DNA of 64,000 bases from Thermosipho atlanticus DSM 15807 (GCF_900129985.1 NZ_FQXN01000003.1:124001-188000), one strand, 5' to 3'; positions 38,094-47,498 are shown, numbered from the stretch's first letter. The notes: generated by a model not told the origin, from the sequence alone. Numbers and translations: made by a program.

Positions 38094-38205
38094 TTTTTCA
38101 CCTCTCAAATGTTTTATCTTTTTTATATTTTAACATCATATTTCTTTTTAGTTATAGGTTATAATAAAGTTAGGAAAGTTTATAAGTGATAAAGAAGGTG
38201 TAAAA

Positions 38206-39015
38206 ATGAAAGTTTGGGTTTTAGTAAACGACAAGTCAGAAGCTAAATATGGTTCAGAACATGGTTTTAGTGTATTTGTCAAATACGGTGATAAAAAAAT
38301 CCTTTTTGATACAGGTCAAAGTAATTTATTTTTTGAAAATGCAAAAAAATTGGGGTTAAATCTTAGAAAATTAGATGCAGTTGTTATAAGCCATGGACAC
38401 TATGATCATGGAAATGGATTGGAATATTTATTAAAAGAAACTGGGCCCAAACAAGTTTTTGTAGGAAGAGGTTTTTTTAATCACAGATACAGTGAAAAAA
38501 GGTATGTAGGACTTAGACATAATAGAGAATATTATGAAAAACTTGGAGGAGAATTTAGAGTTGTTGAAAAAGATTTTGAATTATTTAAAGGCATAAAGAT
38601 CGTTACAGCTGCACCGATGATAACTTTTGAACAACCTGAAAAAAGATTTAGAATTGAAGATGAATTCAAAAAGTTAAAGCAAGATCTTTTTGAAGATGAA
38701 TTGTATCTTTCAATTGGAACATCAGATGGTATTGTAGTTATTACAGGTTGTTCTCACAGAGGAATAGTAAACATAGTATCGCATTTATCTAAAAACGGTA
38801 AAATAAAAGCAGTTATTGGAGGATTTCATCTTTTAAATAAAACGGATAATGAACTTTATAAAATATCAAAATCGTTAAATACTTTTCACGTTGAAAGTAT
38901 TTATCCATGTCATTGTACAGGAAGTAAGGCAATTAATATTTTAAAGAAAAACCTTAAAGCTAAAGTAGAGGAATGTCTTACGGGAAGTTTTTTAGAATTT
39001 GATGGAGGAAATTAA
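38206..39015 (+). CDS. Metallo-beta-lactamase-fold hydrolase (MJ0936/dihydropterin synthase-like)
   Basis: A 269-residue zinc or iron hydrolase. The metal-binding SHGHYDHGNGL motif is near residue 63, followed by GCSHRGIVNI and a late GGFHLL and YPCHCTGS. This arrangement belongs to the subgroup annotated as dihydropterin/ribofuranosyl-aminobenzene 5'-phosphate synthase-like in thermophiles, where true substrates are mostly unknown. AAGAAGGTG precedes the ATG, and a TATAAT lies 41 bp upstream. It ends 1 bp before the patatin start and forms a three-gene unit with the two patatin-like genes. Confidence 0.88.
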   Translation: MKVWVLVNDKSEAKYGSEHGFSVFVKYGDKKILFDTGQSNLFFENAKKLGLNLRKLDAVVISHGHYDHGNGLEYLLKETGPKQVFVGRGFFNHRYSEKRYVGLRHNREYYEKLGGEFRVVEKDFELFKGIKIVTAAPMITFEQPEKRFRIEDEFKKLKQDLFEDELYLSIGTSDGIVVITGCSHRGIVNIVSHLSKNGKIKAVIGGFHLLNKTDNELYKISKSLNTFHVESIYPCHCTGSKAINILKKNLKAKVEECLTGSFLEFDGGN

Positions 39016-39016
39016 T

Positions 39017-39838
39017 ATGAAAAAATTTCTTGTATTAAGTGGTGGTGGTGCAAGGGGTGCCGCTCATGTTGGAGTTATACGTGCTCTTGAAGAAAGAGGA
39101 TTTGTTCCAGATGCAATAGTTGGAGTAAGTATTGGAGCAGTTGTTGGTGCAGGATATGCTGTTTTAAAAGATTCAAAAAAACTTTGGGATTATTCTGAAA
39201 AAATTTATAAGAAAGCATTTAAATTTTTTCCAATTAGTTTTTCATTAAATAAAAAATTTAATCGCCCTTTTGCAAAGATAAGTTGTTATTATATGGCGAA
39301 TAAGGTTTCTATTTTGTCTTCAAAATTATATTTTAAAATTTTTGAAAAAGCTTTTGGAAAACTTTCTTTTGAAGATTTAAAGATAAAATTTTATGCTATA
39401 TCAAATGATTTGAAAAGTGGAAAAATAATTATTCATTCTTCTGGAAAGATTATTGAACCACTTAAAGCTTCAATGGCGATTCCAGGTATTTTTCCTCCAG
39501 TAGAATTTGAAGATAAAGTTTTAGTAGACGGTGGGACACTTAACAATTTACCAACAGATATTGCAAGAAAACTTGGAGCTGATTATGTAGTTGCGGTTGA
39601 TTTGTCTGAAAATAATGGGGAAATGAAAATGCCTGAGACTTCAAATGATATACTTAATGTAATTAATCATATGTGTGAAGATAAAATTCTTTCATTTTTA
39701 AGAAAGGAAGCTGATTTTATTATTAGACCACCTGTTAATAATATTGGAACATTTGAGTTTAAACGTAGTTTGGAAATAATGGAAAAAGCATATGAATATA
39801 CTAAAAAGATTGATCTTCCAAAGGAGATGTTGATGTGA
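39017..39838 (+). CDS. Patatin-like phospholipase
   Basis: A 273-residue acyl hydrolase with the complete Ser-Asp dyad: oxyanion loop SGGGARGAAH at residues 8-17, nucleophile elbow GVSIG near 41, and catalytic Asp in VDGGTLNNLP. It would cleave phospholipid or other acyl esters in the cytoplasm. GGAGG precedes the ATG at 39017. The bacterial RssA/YlbK type is the best match. It is followed, with a 4-bp overlap, by a second gene of the same fold that has lost the catalytic residues. Confidence 0.93.
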   Translation: MKKFLVLSGGGARGAAHVGVIRALEERGFVPDAIVGVSIGAVVGAGYAVLKDSKKLWDYSEKIYKKAFKFFPISFSLNKKFNRPFAKISCYYMANKVSILSSKLYFKIFEKAFGKLSFEDLKIKFYAISNDLKSGKIIIHSSGKIIEPLKASMAIPGIFPPVEFEDKVLVDGGTLNNLPTDIARKLGADYVVAVDLSENNGEMKMPETSNDILNVINHMCEDKILSFLRKEADFIIRPPVNNIGTFEFKRSLEIMEKAYEYTKKIDLPKEMLM

Positions 39839-40515
39839 GAATTCATGTTGGGGGATATGGTCTACAAGGTTTAGCAGCAATACCAGTTATTGAGAAATTT
39901 TTATCCAAAAAAGATAAAAATTTAGAGATAATTGCAAATGGTCTTGCTGGCTTTTATGCAATTTTATTTGAAAATTTTGGAAGTGAAAAAGCAAGAGAGA
40001 AAATAAATAGTTTTGTAAAAAAATTTGAAAGTACTTTTCGGGTTATAAATAGAGTACAAAAAGGAGAGGAGATTGATAAAAGGAAAGCTAGAAAAAAGAA
40101 AATAAAATACTGTGTTCTTTGGAGTACTTCTATAGCGATCCATGAACGGAAGGAAATTGAAGAGTTTTTGGGTGATTTAAATATAAATACTTGTGTTAAA
40201 GCAGAGGTAATAAATCTTGAAAAACAAACAGTAGAACTTTATGAGGGCTCTTCTTACAATGTTGCAAAAGCCTGCCTTGCTTTTCCAGGAGTTTTTCCAC
40301 CTTTTAAAGGAAAATATGTTAATACGACATATCTTTCACAGATACCTGTTTCATTTATAGAAGATGGCGATATAGTAGTATTGAACTTTCGAGATTTACC
40401 TCAAATTAAATTTGAAAGTGCCAGCGAAATTCTTCTTCAGGCAATGGAATGTAGGATGATTGAATTTGCGAAAAGAGTGTTAAAGTCTAAAAATGTGGAA
40501 AAGATAGAAATATAA
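39835..40515 (+). CDS. Degenerate patatin-fold paralogue lacking catalytic Ser and Asp
   Basis: The 226-residue product aligns with the preceding patatin but is altered at each active-site position. VGGYGLQGLAAIPVIEKF replaces the SGGGARGAAHVGVI loop, NGLAGF replaces the GVSIG elbow (Ser lost), and AFPGVFPPFKGKYVNTTYL replaces AIPGIFPPxxxxxxLVDGG (Asp lost). The structural PGxFPP motif is kept. The gene starts with GTG overlapping the patatin TGA, so both are made in step. The length and open frame argue against recent decay. It is plausibly a regulatory or scaffold partner of the active subunit; this is inference. Confidence 0.75.
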   Translation: MRIHVGGYGLQGLAAIPVIEKFLSKKDKNLEIIANGLAGFYAILFENFGSEKAREKINSFVKKFESTFRVINRVQKGEEIDKRKARKKKIKYCVLWSTSIAIHERKEIEEFLGDLNINTCVKAEVINLEKQTVELYEGSSYNVAKACLAFPGVFPPFKGKYVNTTYLSQIPVSFIEDGDIVVLNFRDLPQIKFESASEILLQAMECRMIEFAKRVLKSKNVEKIEI

Positions 40516-40699
40516 TAGATTAACAAATGTTAGCACTTTTTGTCATACTGAATCTGTATGACGAAGAATCTTAGAATTTTTTTAATATTATCTTATAGTT
40601 TGGGGAATTTATAATATTAATAAAGGAATGAAAATCAAAGTATATTTTATTTTTGAGAAATGTTTAATTTTAAGAATAGAATTTCCCTAGTGAAAATAA
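40516..40699. other. Gene-free AT-rich spacer with a small palindromic repeat
   Basis: GTCATAC (40542-40548) and GTATGAC (40556-40562) form a perfect 7-bp stem, followed by GAAGAATCTTAG. The TGTCATxCTGAA...GAAGAATCTT pattern resembles dispersed palindromic elements known from several bacterial genomes. The rest holds no credible gene. Confidence 0.5.
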
Positions 40700-41185
40700 T
40701 TAAGAAATAAATTAGATTTGAAATACAAAGAACATTTTGTTACCGATGAAATAAGAAACGATTAGTGGTTGGATGTATTGGAAGGTGCGAGGAAAATATT
40801 AACTAATATTATATCAAGTGGTGGAATACCATATATAGCGATAATTGGACCTGTAGCTATGGCAATGGCATTAGGATAGTATTGGGTATACACAGCAAAT
40901 TGGTATTTTATCATTGATAGGTAGATTATTATCTGTTTTGGATTTAACTGATAATGTTAGAAAGGTAAAAACAATTAGTGAAGATTATAAGTATTTAAGA
41001 TATTCTGTTGAAGGAGAAGAAGAAAATAGTTCATTTATTATTTATTTTGCGTCTCACATTCCAATACAAAGTGTTAAAGAATTCGCCAAAAAAATAATTT
41101 AGATTCAAAAATTGTGTTAATAGAGCATAAATTTAGTAAAGGAAATATAGAATCTGGTGATTGGACAAAGATGGTTAAGGACTAA
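40700..41185 (+). pseudogene. Decayed gene with one in-frame stop and two frameshifts
   Basis: Three consecutive frames read as one protein. Frame one (40700-40879) is cut by TAG at 40763 and contains a hydrophobic stretch SSGGIPYIAIIGPVAMAMAL. It runs into frame two (about 40878-41102), which gives a hydrophobic segment then a soluble region (LDLTDNVRKVKTISEDYKY). Frame three (41102-41185) continues DSKIVLIEHKF to TAA. I do not recognise the family; one or two membrane helices with a cytoplasmic tail are implied. The middle piece alone (62 codons from 40914) has no ribosome site. Sequencing error cannot be excluded but would need three separate events. Confidence 0.6.
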
Positions 41186-41409
41186 TTAAGAGTTTTCACT
41201 GTACTTATAAAAAATGAAATACGGTTTGGAGACTAAAATTAGATAATGTTACTTTTTTAACAATCAAGTTATAGATTAAACTCTAATAAAGGATATTATT
41301 TAGTTCTGCCAGAACATGAATGTTTGAATTACCTACTTGAAATGAATAGAATAAGGTTGAGAATAGGTAGGAAAAACACATTATATAAAATAGACTTTTT
41401 ATCATTAAA
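41186..41409. other. Residual coding-like fragment, no intact gene
   Basis: Short open pieces remain, notably 41291-41399 reading GYYLVLPEHECLNYLLEMNR and onward, interrupted upstream by several stops. They may be the tail of the same decayed locus. Nothing else is visible. Confidence 0.4.
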
Positions 41410-41440
41410 AAAAAGCTGCCAGAGAAGTTGGCAGCTTTTT
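41410..41440. terminator. Bidirectional terminator, end of the disulfide reductase gene
   Basis: AAAAAGCTGCCA (41410-41421) pairs with TGGCAGCTTTTT (41429-41440), 7-base loop, T runs both ways. Confidence 0.9.
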
Positions 41441-41457
41441 AATTGATTTTTTCTATT

Positions 41458-42798
41458 TTACATCTGAGCTAATGCTTGTTCTGCAGCCAAAGTTAGAGGA
41501 TAAATTGTTGGAGCAGCTGTTAATAATGGATGAGTACCTATTTGCATTGTGAATAAATCTTTTGCTGTTACTTCCTTTTGTATAGCCAAGCTTATAATAT
41601 TTATAATTTCACCGACACTTTTGCCACCTACGATTTGTGCGCCTAACAGCAAACCACATTCTTTAGAAAAAATTAATTTTAAGATTATTTTTGATGCATC
41701 CTCAAACTTTCCAGGGTGTCTATCAACAACTTCAGCTCTTCCAACAACGATGTCAAATCCTTCGTTTTTAGCAACTTTTTCTGTTATTCCTGCTGCTGCA
41801 AATGCCTTTCCACCAATCATAGTAGAATATGCATTTAATGAACCTTTATTTGTTCTCAATAGTTTTAATTTATATAAATTTGAAGCAGCGATTCTAGCAT
41901 CAAAAACGGCTGCTGAAGCTAACATTAATCTTGAGGGTTTTCCTGTGAAATAATCTTTGTGTTGGACGCAATCGCCTGCTGCATATACATCTTCTACGGA
42001 AGTTCTCATATAGTCGTCAGTTTCTATAAATCCTAACTCAGTGATTTTTATTCCCATCTTTTTAGCTAATTCTGTATTTGGTTTGTAACCAGTAGCTATT
42101 ATTACCACATCGGCTGGTAACTCTTCGCCATTTTCTAAAATAACTTTTTCAACTTTTCCATTTCCAAAAATTTCTTTTACTTTACTACAGAGAAGAACTT
42201 TAACGTTGTCACTTTCAATTTCTTTCTTTGCGATTTCCCCAAATTCTTTATCAAAAGAGGCTGGTAATAGATGATCTTCCAGTTCAATTAAAGTAACATT
42301 TTTTCCTGATTTTTTAATTTCATCTGCTACTTCCACACCAATAAATCCTCCACCTATTATTACAACATCTTTCGCATCTTTAATTTTTTCGTGAACTTTT
42401 TTCAAATATTTATAATTTTTTGGAATGGTCATTACATTTTCTAGGTCATGCCCTGGTATTGGTATAACACGTGGTGTTGAACCTGTAGCTATAACTAATT
42501 TGTCATACTCAAATTCTTCACCATTTTTTGTGAAAATTTTCTTTTTTTCAGTATTTCCATCGATCACTTCATCAATTAATAAATCAATGTTGTTGGCCTT
42601 AAACTTTTCTTCAATTCCCATAAAATCGTTTTCAACACTACCTAGTGTGTTAAATATGTAAGGAATACCACATGGGACCAATTCTTTGTCTAATTTTTTT
42701 ATAACCAAAATTTTTTTGTCTTTATATAGTTTTCTTGAAGTCATTGCGGCTATTAAACCAGCAGCACTTCCACCAATCACAATAATATCGTACTTCAT
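41458..42798 (-). CDS. FAD-dependent pyridine nucleotide-disulfide oxidoreductase (NADH oxidase / CoA-disulfide reductase type)
   Basis: A 446-residue flavoprotein. FAD-binding GGSAAGLIAA is at the N-terminus, the single redox cysteine is in ELVPCGIPYIF (about residue 43), the NAD motif is VVIIGGGFIGVEVADEI, and DVYAAGDCVQ is the second FAD contact. One active cysteine near residue 43, not a CxxxxC pair, places it with CoA-disulfide reductases, NADH oxidases/peroxidases and sulfur-dependent NAD(P)H oxidoreductases. In a sulfur-reducing thermophile, disposal of electrons to sulfur, polysulfide or oxygen are all plausible. GGAGGTGA precedes the ATG, and it has a strong promoter. Confidence 0.92.
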   Translation of the reverse strand: MKYDIIVIGGSAAGLIAAMTSRKLYKDKKILVIKKLDKELVPCGIPYIFNTLGSVENDFMGIEEKFKANNIDLLIDEVIDGNTEKKKIFTKNGEEFEYDKLVIATGSTPRVIPIPGHDLENVMTIPKNYKYLKKVHEKIKDAKDVVIIGGGFIGVEVADEIKKSGKNVTLIELEDHLLPASFDKEFGEIAKKEIESDNVKVLLCSKVKEIFGNGKVEKVILENGEELPADVVIIATGYKPNTELAKKMGIKITELGFIETDDYMRTSVEDVYAAGDCVQHKDYFTGKPSRLMLASAAVFDARIAASNLYKLKLLRTNKGSLNAYSTMIGGKAFAAAGITEKVAKNEGFDIVVGRAEVVDRHPGKFEDASKIILKLIFSKECGLLLGAQIVGGKSVGEIINIISLAIQKEVTAKDLFTMQIGTHPLLTAAPTIYPLTLAAEQALAQM

Positions 42799-42862
42799 GT
42801 TTTCACCTCCACATTGTAAGTTAAAAAATTCACTTTAAGTTTATCGAGTAATAACCAATCAA

Positions 42863-42891
42863 ATTATATCACAATAGTCTATATATGTAAA
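42863..42891 (-). promoter_or_regulatory. Promoter of the disulfide reductase gene
   Basis: Minus strand TTTACA (42891-42886) and TATAAT (42868-42863), 17-bp spacer, 65 bp before the ATG. Confidence 0.7.
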
Positions 42892-42971
42892 TAGCATATA
42901 ATATAAGTGCTTTTATTAAATATTAATGTCCGAATAATTTAATGAAAGCTTAAAATGAATAAGTTAAATTA

Positions 42972-43000
42972 TTCACTATTTTGTTGTTTGATATTATACT
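42972..43000 (+). promoter_or_regulatory. Putative promoter of the reverse gyrase operon
   Basis: TTCACT (42972-42977) and TATACT (42995-43000), 17-bp spacer, 70 bp before the ATG. Confidence 0.5.
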
Positions 43001-43070
43001 TTTTATCAAATTTAAGATTTAAATATGATAAACTAATGTCAAGTAGGGTAATATTTGAAGGGGGTATTAT

Positions 43071-46000
43071 ATGCCATTAGGTTTGAAATATTATCATACA
43101 TGTATAAATTGTGAGGGTGTTAATACAGACAATAGAAATTTAAAAGGGTTACCTTGCGAAAAATGTTTGCCAAAAGTGCCAAAAGATTTTGAAAAAACTT
43201 TGAAATTGAATGGTAAACTTCAAAAATTAAGTACTTATATTAAATTTCAAAAGAGTTTTGAAGATTTTAAAAAATTTTTTGGAGAAAAAGTGGGTAGTAC
43301 CTTGAATGGTTATCAAAGAATATGGGCAAGAAGAGTAATTAATTTAAAAAGCTTTACAATGGTTGCTCCTACAGGGGTTGGGAAAACAACTTTTGGAATT
43401 ACAATTTCTCTCTGGCTATCAAAACAAAAAAAGAAGTCTATACTTATACTTCCTACAATTTCTTTGGTCAAACAGGTTGTTGATAAATTGAAAAGGTTTG
43501 AAAGTAATGTAAGATTGTTATTTTATTTGTCAAATATGAAAAAAGATGACAAAAAAATGTTTGAAAAATGTTTCGAAGAAGATGATTATGATATTCTGGT
43601 AGTATCAACTCAATTTATTTCGAAAAGACGTGAAAGTTTGAAAGATAAATATTTTGATTTTGTATTTGTTGATGATGTAGATTCCGTGTTGAAATCATCA
43701 AAAAATATTGAAACTATAATTTCTCTTACCGGTGTTTCTGAAGAAATATTAAAAGAAACTATTGAAAAAATTAAAAAGGGTGAAAAACCCGTTTTTGGTA
43801 ATACTCCGCATGGAATTTTAGTTATTTCTTCAGCTACTGCAAAACCTAAAGGGTTAAAACCACTTTTATTTAGATATATTTTTAATTTTAATTTGGGAAG
43901 AGCAACTTATCTTTCAAGAAACATAACACATGTAAGGATTAAGGAAAAGAATTTAAAACAGTTGATTGATATATTAAAGATTTTAAAAGATGGAATTGTA
44001 ATCTATGTTTCAAACGAAGAAGAAGGAAAATACTTAGAAGGTAAACTTAAAGAAAAGGGTTTTAAAATTGGGACAAGTTGGGAGAAATTTGATGAAAATT
44101 TTGAGAGGTTCAGAAATAAAGATTTGAATATATTGATTGGTATTTCTTCATATTATGGTAAATTAGTTCGAGGAATTGATTTACCTGAAAGGATAAAATT
44201 CTCAATCTTTTGGGGGCTCCCAAAGTTTAAATTGAAAGATGAAGATTTAATAATACCTGATTTTTATACATATGTGCAAGCTACTGGAAGAACATCAAGG
44301 CTTTTAAAAGGTAATTTGGTAAAAGGTTTAAGTATAGTTTTTGAAGAAAATGATGATCTGTATGAAAAGTTATTATCAAGATTAGTTTGGTTCTCCGATG
44401 AGGAATTTTTTGATTTTAATGAAATTGATCTAGATAAATTAATAAAAGAAGTAGAAGAATCAAGAATGCTTGTTTTAGATACAATACCAGAAAGTAAATC
44501 AAGATTAATAGTGGTAGAATCCCCTACAAAAGCTGAAACAATTGCAAAGTTTTTTGGGATATCATCGGTAAGGCAAATGAACGGTTTATTTGCCTTTGAA
44601 ACTGTTACAAAGGATGGACTTGTAATTTTGACTGCAACTCGTGGGCATACTTTTGATCTTGTAACGAGAAATGGTTACCATGGTATTGAAATAAAGAATG
44701 AAAAATTTGTTCCAGTCTATAATACTTTAAAACGATGTAAAAATTGTGGATATCAATTTGTCGATGATACTGAGACATGTCCAAAATGTGATTCAAGAGA
44801 GATAGATAATAAAGTAGAAATAATAAAAAGTTTGAGGGAACTTGCAATGGAGGTTGATGAAATACTAATTGCTTCAGATCCGGATGTAGAAGGTGAAAAG
44901 ATTGCGTACGATGTAGTCCAGTTTCTTTATCCGGTAAATAGGAATATTAAAAGAATGGAAATGCATGAAATAACAAGGACAGGTTTTAGAAATGGCTTGG
45001 AAGAACCAAGAAAATTGAGAGAAGATTTGGTTAAATCCCAGGTAGTGAGAAGAGTTGGAGATAGATGGATCGGTTTTGAACTAAGTCAAAAATTACAAAA
45101 ACATTTTAAAAAGTTGCTTTCGGCAGGGAGAGTTCAAAGTACAGTATTAGGTTGGATCATAAAAAGAGAAGAAGATTACAAAAAGAATGTAAAAACGTTT
45201 ACACTTTTCTCATTTAATAATGGATTAAAAATTGAACTTGAAGGTAAACAAAAAGATGTAAAAATAAGTATTATTGAAACATTTGAAGATACTATTAATC
45301 CTTTACCACCTTTCAATACGTCAACAATTCTTTCAGAAATTTCAAAAAAATATAGATTATCTGTTAATTATATTATGGAAATTCTGCAAGAACTTTTTGA
45401 GAAAGGGTTTATTACTTACCATAGGACGGACTCTATTAGAGTTTCTTTAAATGGTCAAAAAATTGCAGAAAAATATCTCAAATCAAAGAAAATGGAAAAT
45501 ATTTTTAAAGCTCGAAGTTGGAGTGATGAGGGTGCTCATGAAGCTATAAGGCCTGTAAAACCTATTGATCCTGAAGAGTTAAAGGAAATGATGGAAGAGA
45601 GGTTGATAACGATTAGCAAAAAACATCTTTTGATTTATAAAGAGATTTTTAATAGATTTTTAGCAAGTCAATCTAGGGAAGTTAAAGTAAAAAAAGCAAA
45701 ATTGCTTATTGAAACTGAAACTGTAAAAAAAGAAGAAGAAATTGTAACTGAAATTTTAGAAAGTGGTTGGAACATTTTTCAACCAATTAAGGTCATATCA
45801 AAAATGGAAGAAGCAAAAGTTGTTGAAAAACGAACTTTCAAAAAGCATACAGTTTCGTTATTTACACAATCAACTTTAATAGAAGAGATGAAGTCAAGAA
45901 ATATAGGAAGGCCTTCAACATATGCGAAGATAATTTCTGTACTGTTTGAGAGAAAATACATAATTGAAGATAAATTTAATAGAATTTTACCAACAAACTT

Positions 46001-46169
46001 GGGAAAAATGGTATTCGAATATCTTAGTAAAAATTATCAAAAGTTTATAACAGAAGAGACAACAAGAAATTTGGAATTAATAATGGATGAGGTAGAAAGA
46101 GGAGAAAGAGAATACCAAATGGTTCTGAAAGAAATGTACGAAGAGATAAGGGGGGGTGGTTATGAATAA
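43071..46169 (+). CDS. rgy: Reverse gyrase
   Basis: This enzyme introduces positive supercoils using ATP and is the hallmark of hyperthermophiles. The 1032-residue chain has an N-terminal zinc finger (CINCEG, CEKC), a helicase-like part with Walker [10 protein letters not shown] (99-107) and a DDVDS box, then a topoisomerase IA part beginning [20 protein letters not shown] second zinc finger ([12 protein letters not shown]) lies in between the TOPRIM pieces with SDPDVEGE. The DNA-cleaving Tyr783 is in [10 protein letters not shown]. It is slightly shorter than many homologues (about 1100) but no motif is missing. GAAGGGGGT precedes the ATG. The KaiC-like gene begins inside its last codons. 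Confidence 0.97.
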   Translation: MPLGLKYYHTCINCEGVNTDNRNLKGLPCEKCLPKVPKDFEKTLKLNGKLQKLSTYIKFQKSFEDFKKFFGEKVGSTLNGYQRIWARRVINLKSFTMVAPTGVGKTTFGITISLWLSKQKKKSILILPTISLVKQVVDKLKRFESNVRLLFYLSNMKKDDKKMFEKCFEEDDYDILVVSTQFISKRRESLKDKYFDFVFVDDVDSVLKSSKNIETIISLTGVSEEILKETIEKIKKGEKPVFGNTPHGILVISSATAKPKGLKPLLFRYIFNFNLGRATYLSRNITHVRIKEKNLKQLIDILKILKDGIVIYVSNEEEGKYLEGKLKEKGFKIGTSWEKFDENFERFRNKDLNILIGISSYYGKLVRGIDLPERIKFSIFWGLPKFKLKDEDLIIPDFYTYVQATGRTSRLLKGNLVKGLSIVFEENDDLYEKLLSRLVWFSDEEFFDFNEIDLDKLIKEVEESRMLVLDTIPESKSRLIVVESPTKAETIAKFFGISSVRQMNGLFAFETVTKDGLVILTATRGHTFDLVTRNGYHGIEIKNEKFVPVYNTLKRCKNCGYQFVDDTETCPKCDSREIDNKVEIIKSLRELAMEVDEILIASDPDVEGEKIAYDVVQFLYPVNRNIKRMEMHEITRTGFRNGLEEPRKLREDLVKSQVVRRVGDRWIGFELSQKLQKHFKKLLSAGRVQSTVLGWIIKREEDYKKNVKTFTLFSFNNGLKIELEGKQKDVKISIIETFEDTINPLPPFNTSTILSEISKKYRLSVNYIMEILQELFEKGFITYHRTDSIRVSLNGQKIAEKYLKSKKMENIFKARSWSDEGAHEAIRPVKPIDPEELKEMMEERLITISKKHLLIYKEIFNRFLASQSREVKVKKAKLLIETETVKKEEEIVTEILESGWNIFQPIKVISKMEEAKVVEKRTFKKHTVSLFTQSTLIEEMKSRNIGRPSTYAKIISVLFERKYIIEDKFNRILPTNLGKMVFEYLSKNYQKFITEETTRNLELIMDEVERGEREYQMVLKEMYEEIRGGGYE

Positions 46170-46884
46170 GATAAAAACAGGGATTGAGGGATTAGATGAG
46201 ATTTTATATGGGGGAATTCCGGAAAAAAATGTTGTCTTGTTAAGTGGAGGGCCAGGAACTGGGAAATCGATATTTTCACAACAGTTTTTGTGGTATGGGT
46301 TGCAAAATGGTGAATCAGGAATTTACGTTGCCTTAGAAGAGCATCCCATACAAGTAAGACAAAATATGAAACAGTTTGGATGGGATATTAAGCCTTTTGA
46401 GGAGCAAGGATTATTTGCTATGGTTGATGCTTTTACAGCTGGAGTTGGAAAATCAAAAGAATTTGAAAAGTATATAGTCATGGATTTAACAGATTTAAGG
46501 GATTTTATAGATGTTTTGAGACAAGCAATTAAAGATATTGATGCCAAGCGAGTGGTTATAGATTCAGTAACCACATTGTATTTAAATAAACCAGCTTTTG
46601 CTAGGAATATTATATTACAACTTAAAAGAGTTCTGGCGGGGTTGGGTTGTACTTCCTTATTAGTTAGTCAAATAAGCGTTGATGAGCGAGGATTTGGGGG
46701 GCCTGGTGTTGAACATGGAGTTGATGGAATTATTAGATTAGATTTAGATGAAATTCAAGGTGAATTAAAAAGGACTTTAATAATTTGGAAAATGAGAGGG
46801 ACGAAGCATTCATTGAAAAGACACTCATTTGAAATTACAGAGAATGGAATATTAATAACTAATGGTAGGGAGGTGGTAGGATGA
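46162..46884 (+). CDS. Single-domain KaiC/RadA-like ATPase of archaeal type
   Basis: A 240-residue RecA-fold ATPase. [15 protein letters not shown] leads into Walker A GGPGTGKS (29-36), Walker B is in [10 protein letters not shown], and [11 protein letters not shown] matches the KaiC arginine-finger region. Single-domain KaiC-like proteins are abundant in archaea and often serve signalling or regulatory roles. The ATG at 46162 follows GGGGGGTG; a GTG at 46156 overlaps this site. The gene overlaps reverse gyrase at its start and the HTH gene at its end, so all three are co-translated. It is not a circadian KaiC, because the second domain and the phosphorylation sites are absent. Confidence 0.9.
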   Translation: MNKIKTGIEGLDEILYGGIPEKNVVLLSGGPGTGKSIFSQQFLWYGLQNGESGIYVALEEHPIQVRQNMKQFGWDIKPFEEQGLFAMVDAFTAGVGKSKEFEKYIVMDLTDLRDFIDVLRQAIKDIDAKRVVIDSVTTLYLNKPAFARNIILQLKRVLAGLGCTSLLVSQISVDERGFGGPGVEHGVDGIIRLDLDEIQGELKRTLIIWKMRGTKHSLKRHSFEITENGILITNGREVVG

Positions 46885-47309
46885 TACCACTAAATCCCAT
46901 TGGTAGACAAGAAATTCATAAATTGGAAAGTATTCTTTTATTTACTACACTTTTTCGAAAGGAAGTTTTAGCATTAATTAAGGATCCTTCGGAGAGGCTC
47001 ACATGGGTGGATAGCCTTGCTGTTGCTTCAGGAGCTATTGCAAGAGAAAAAGCTGGAATGAGAATTACGGAAATTGCTGAAGAGCTTGGGAGAACTGAGC
47101 AAACAATACGAAAGCATTTAAAGGGAGAAAGCAAAGCAGGACAGCTTGTAAAAGAAACGTATGATTTAATTAAAAGTGGAAAGATTAATGATATTCAAGT
47201 TGACTTTAGCATGCTTATAGAGGAAAACAACAAACTTAAAGAAGAAAATATTAGATTAAAGAATTTACTTAAAGAAATTTATAATAAAATTGATGAGATA
47301 TTGGACTGA
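46881..47309 (+). CDS. HTH transcriptional regulator with C-terminal leucine zipper, archaeal-type
   Basis: A 142-residue protein. After an N-terminal helical region ([18 protein letters not shown]), a helix-turn-helix reads [24 protein letters not shown] (about 60-83). The C-terminus is a heptad-like coiled coil ([19 protein letters not shown]), so a dimer is expected. It resembles predicted archaeal regulators that sit beside KaiC-like genes. Its start overlaps the ATPase stop by 4 bp. Target genes are unknown; the phased GCATA array just downstream is an attractive candidate. Confidence 0.82.
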   Translation: MIPLNPIGRQEIHKLESILLFTTLFRKEVLALIKDPSERLTWVDSLAVASGAIAREKAGMRITEIAEELGRTEQTIRKHLKGESKAGQLVKETYDLIKSGKINDIQVDFSMLIEENNKLKEENIRLKNLLKEIYNKIDEILD

Positions 47310-47341
47310 AACTGCGGGGGTTGAAACCCCGCAGTTATTTT
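47310..47341 (+). terminator. Terminator of the reverse gyrase operon
   Basis: AACTGCGGGG (47310-47319) pairs with CCCCGCAGTT (47327-47336) and is followed by ATTTTTAT. The stem overlaps the stop codon. Confidence 0.88.
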
Positions 47342-47346
47342 TATAC

Positions 47347-47402
47347 GCATACTTATGCATACTTATGCATAAAAAAGCATAAATAAGTATAAGATGCATA
47401 AA
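47347..47402. repeat. Array of GCATA direct repeats with a 10-bp period
   Basis: GCAT occurs at 47347, 47357, 47367 and 47377, GTAT at 47387, and GCAT again at 47396, each followed by A and mostly AT-rich 10-mers (two exact copies of GCATACTTAT). Three ATGCAT palindromes are embedded. All copies therefore face the same side of the helix. The array ends 26 bp before the -35 element of the next operon. Confidence 0.75.
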
Positions 47403-47427
47403 ATTACTTAATTTCTAAAAAAATTGG

Positions 47428-47456
47428 TTGATATTTTTAAATTTTTTGGTTATACT
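47428..47456 (+). promoter_or_regulatory. Promoter of the cPGS-like/argF operon
   Basis: TTGATA (47428-47433) and TATACT (47451-47456), exactly 17 bp apart, 43 bp before the ATG. Confidence 0.75.
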
Positions 47457-47498
47457 TTTTATGGCAAACAATATATTAAAGAATTAGGAGGTGTGTTC

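Noticed and set aside
40914-41102. A 62-codon plus-strand frame in the gene-poor stretch
   Set aside because: It has no ribosome site and reads smoothly into neighbouring frames on both sides, so it is treated as the middle piece of a frameshifted pseudogene.
46162-46884. Circadian clock KaiC
   Set aside because: There is only one RecA domain and no kaiA/kaiB; single-domain KaiC-like proteins are a separate broad family.
47347-47402. CRISPR array
   Set aside because: The repeat unit is 10 bp with no spacers, no leader and no cas genes nearby.
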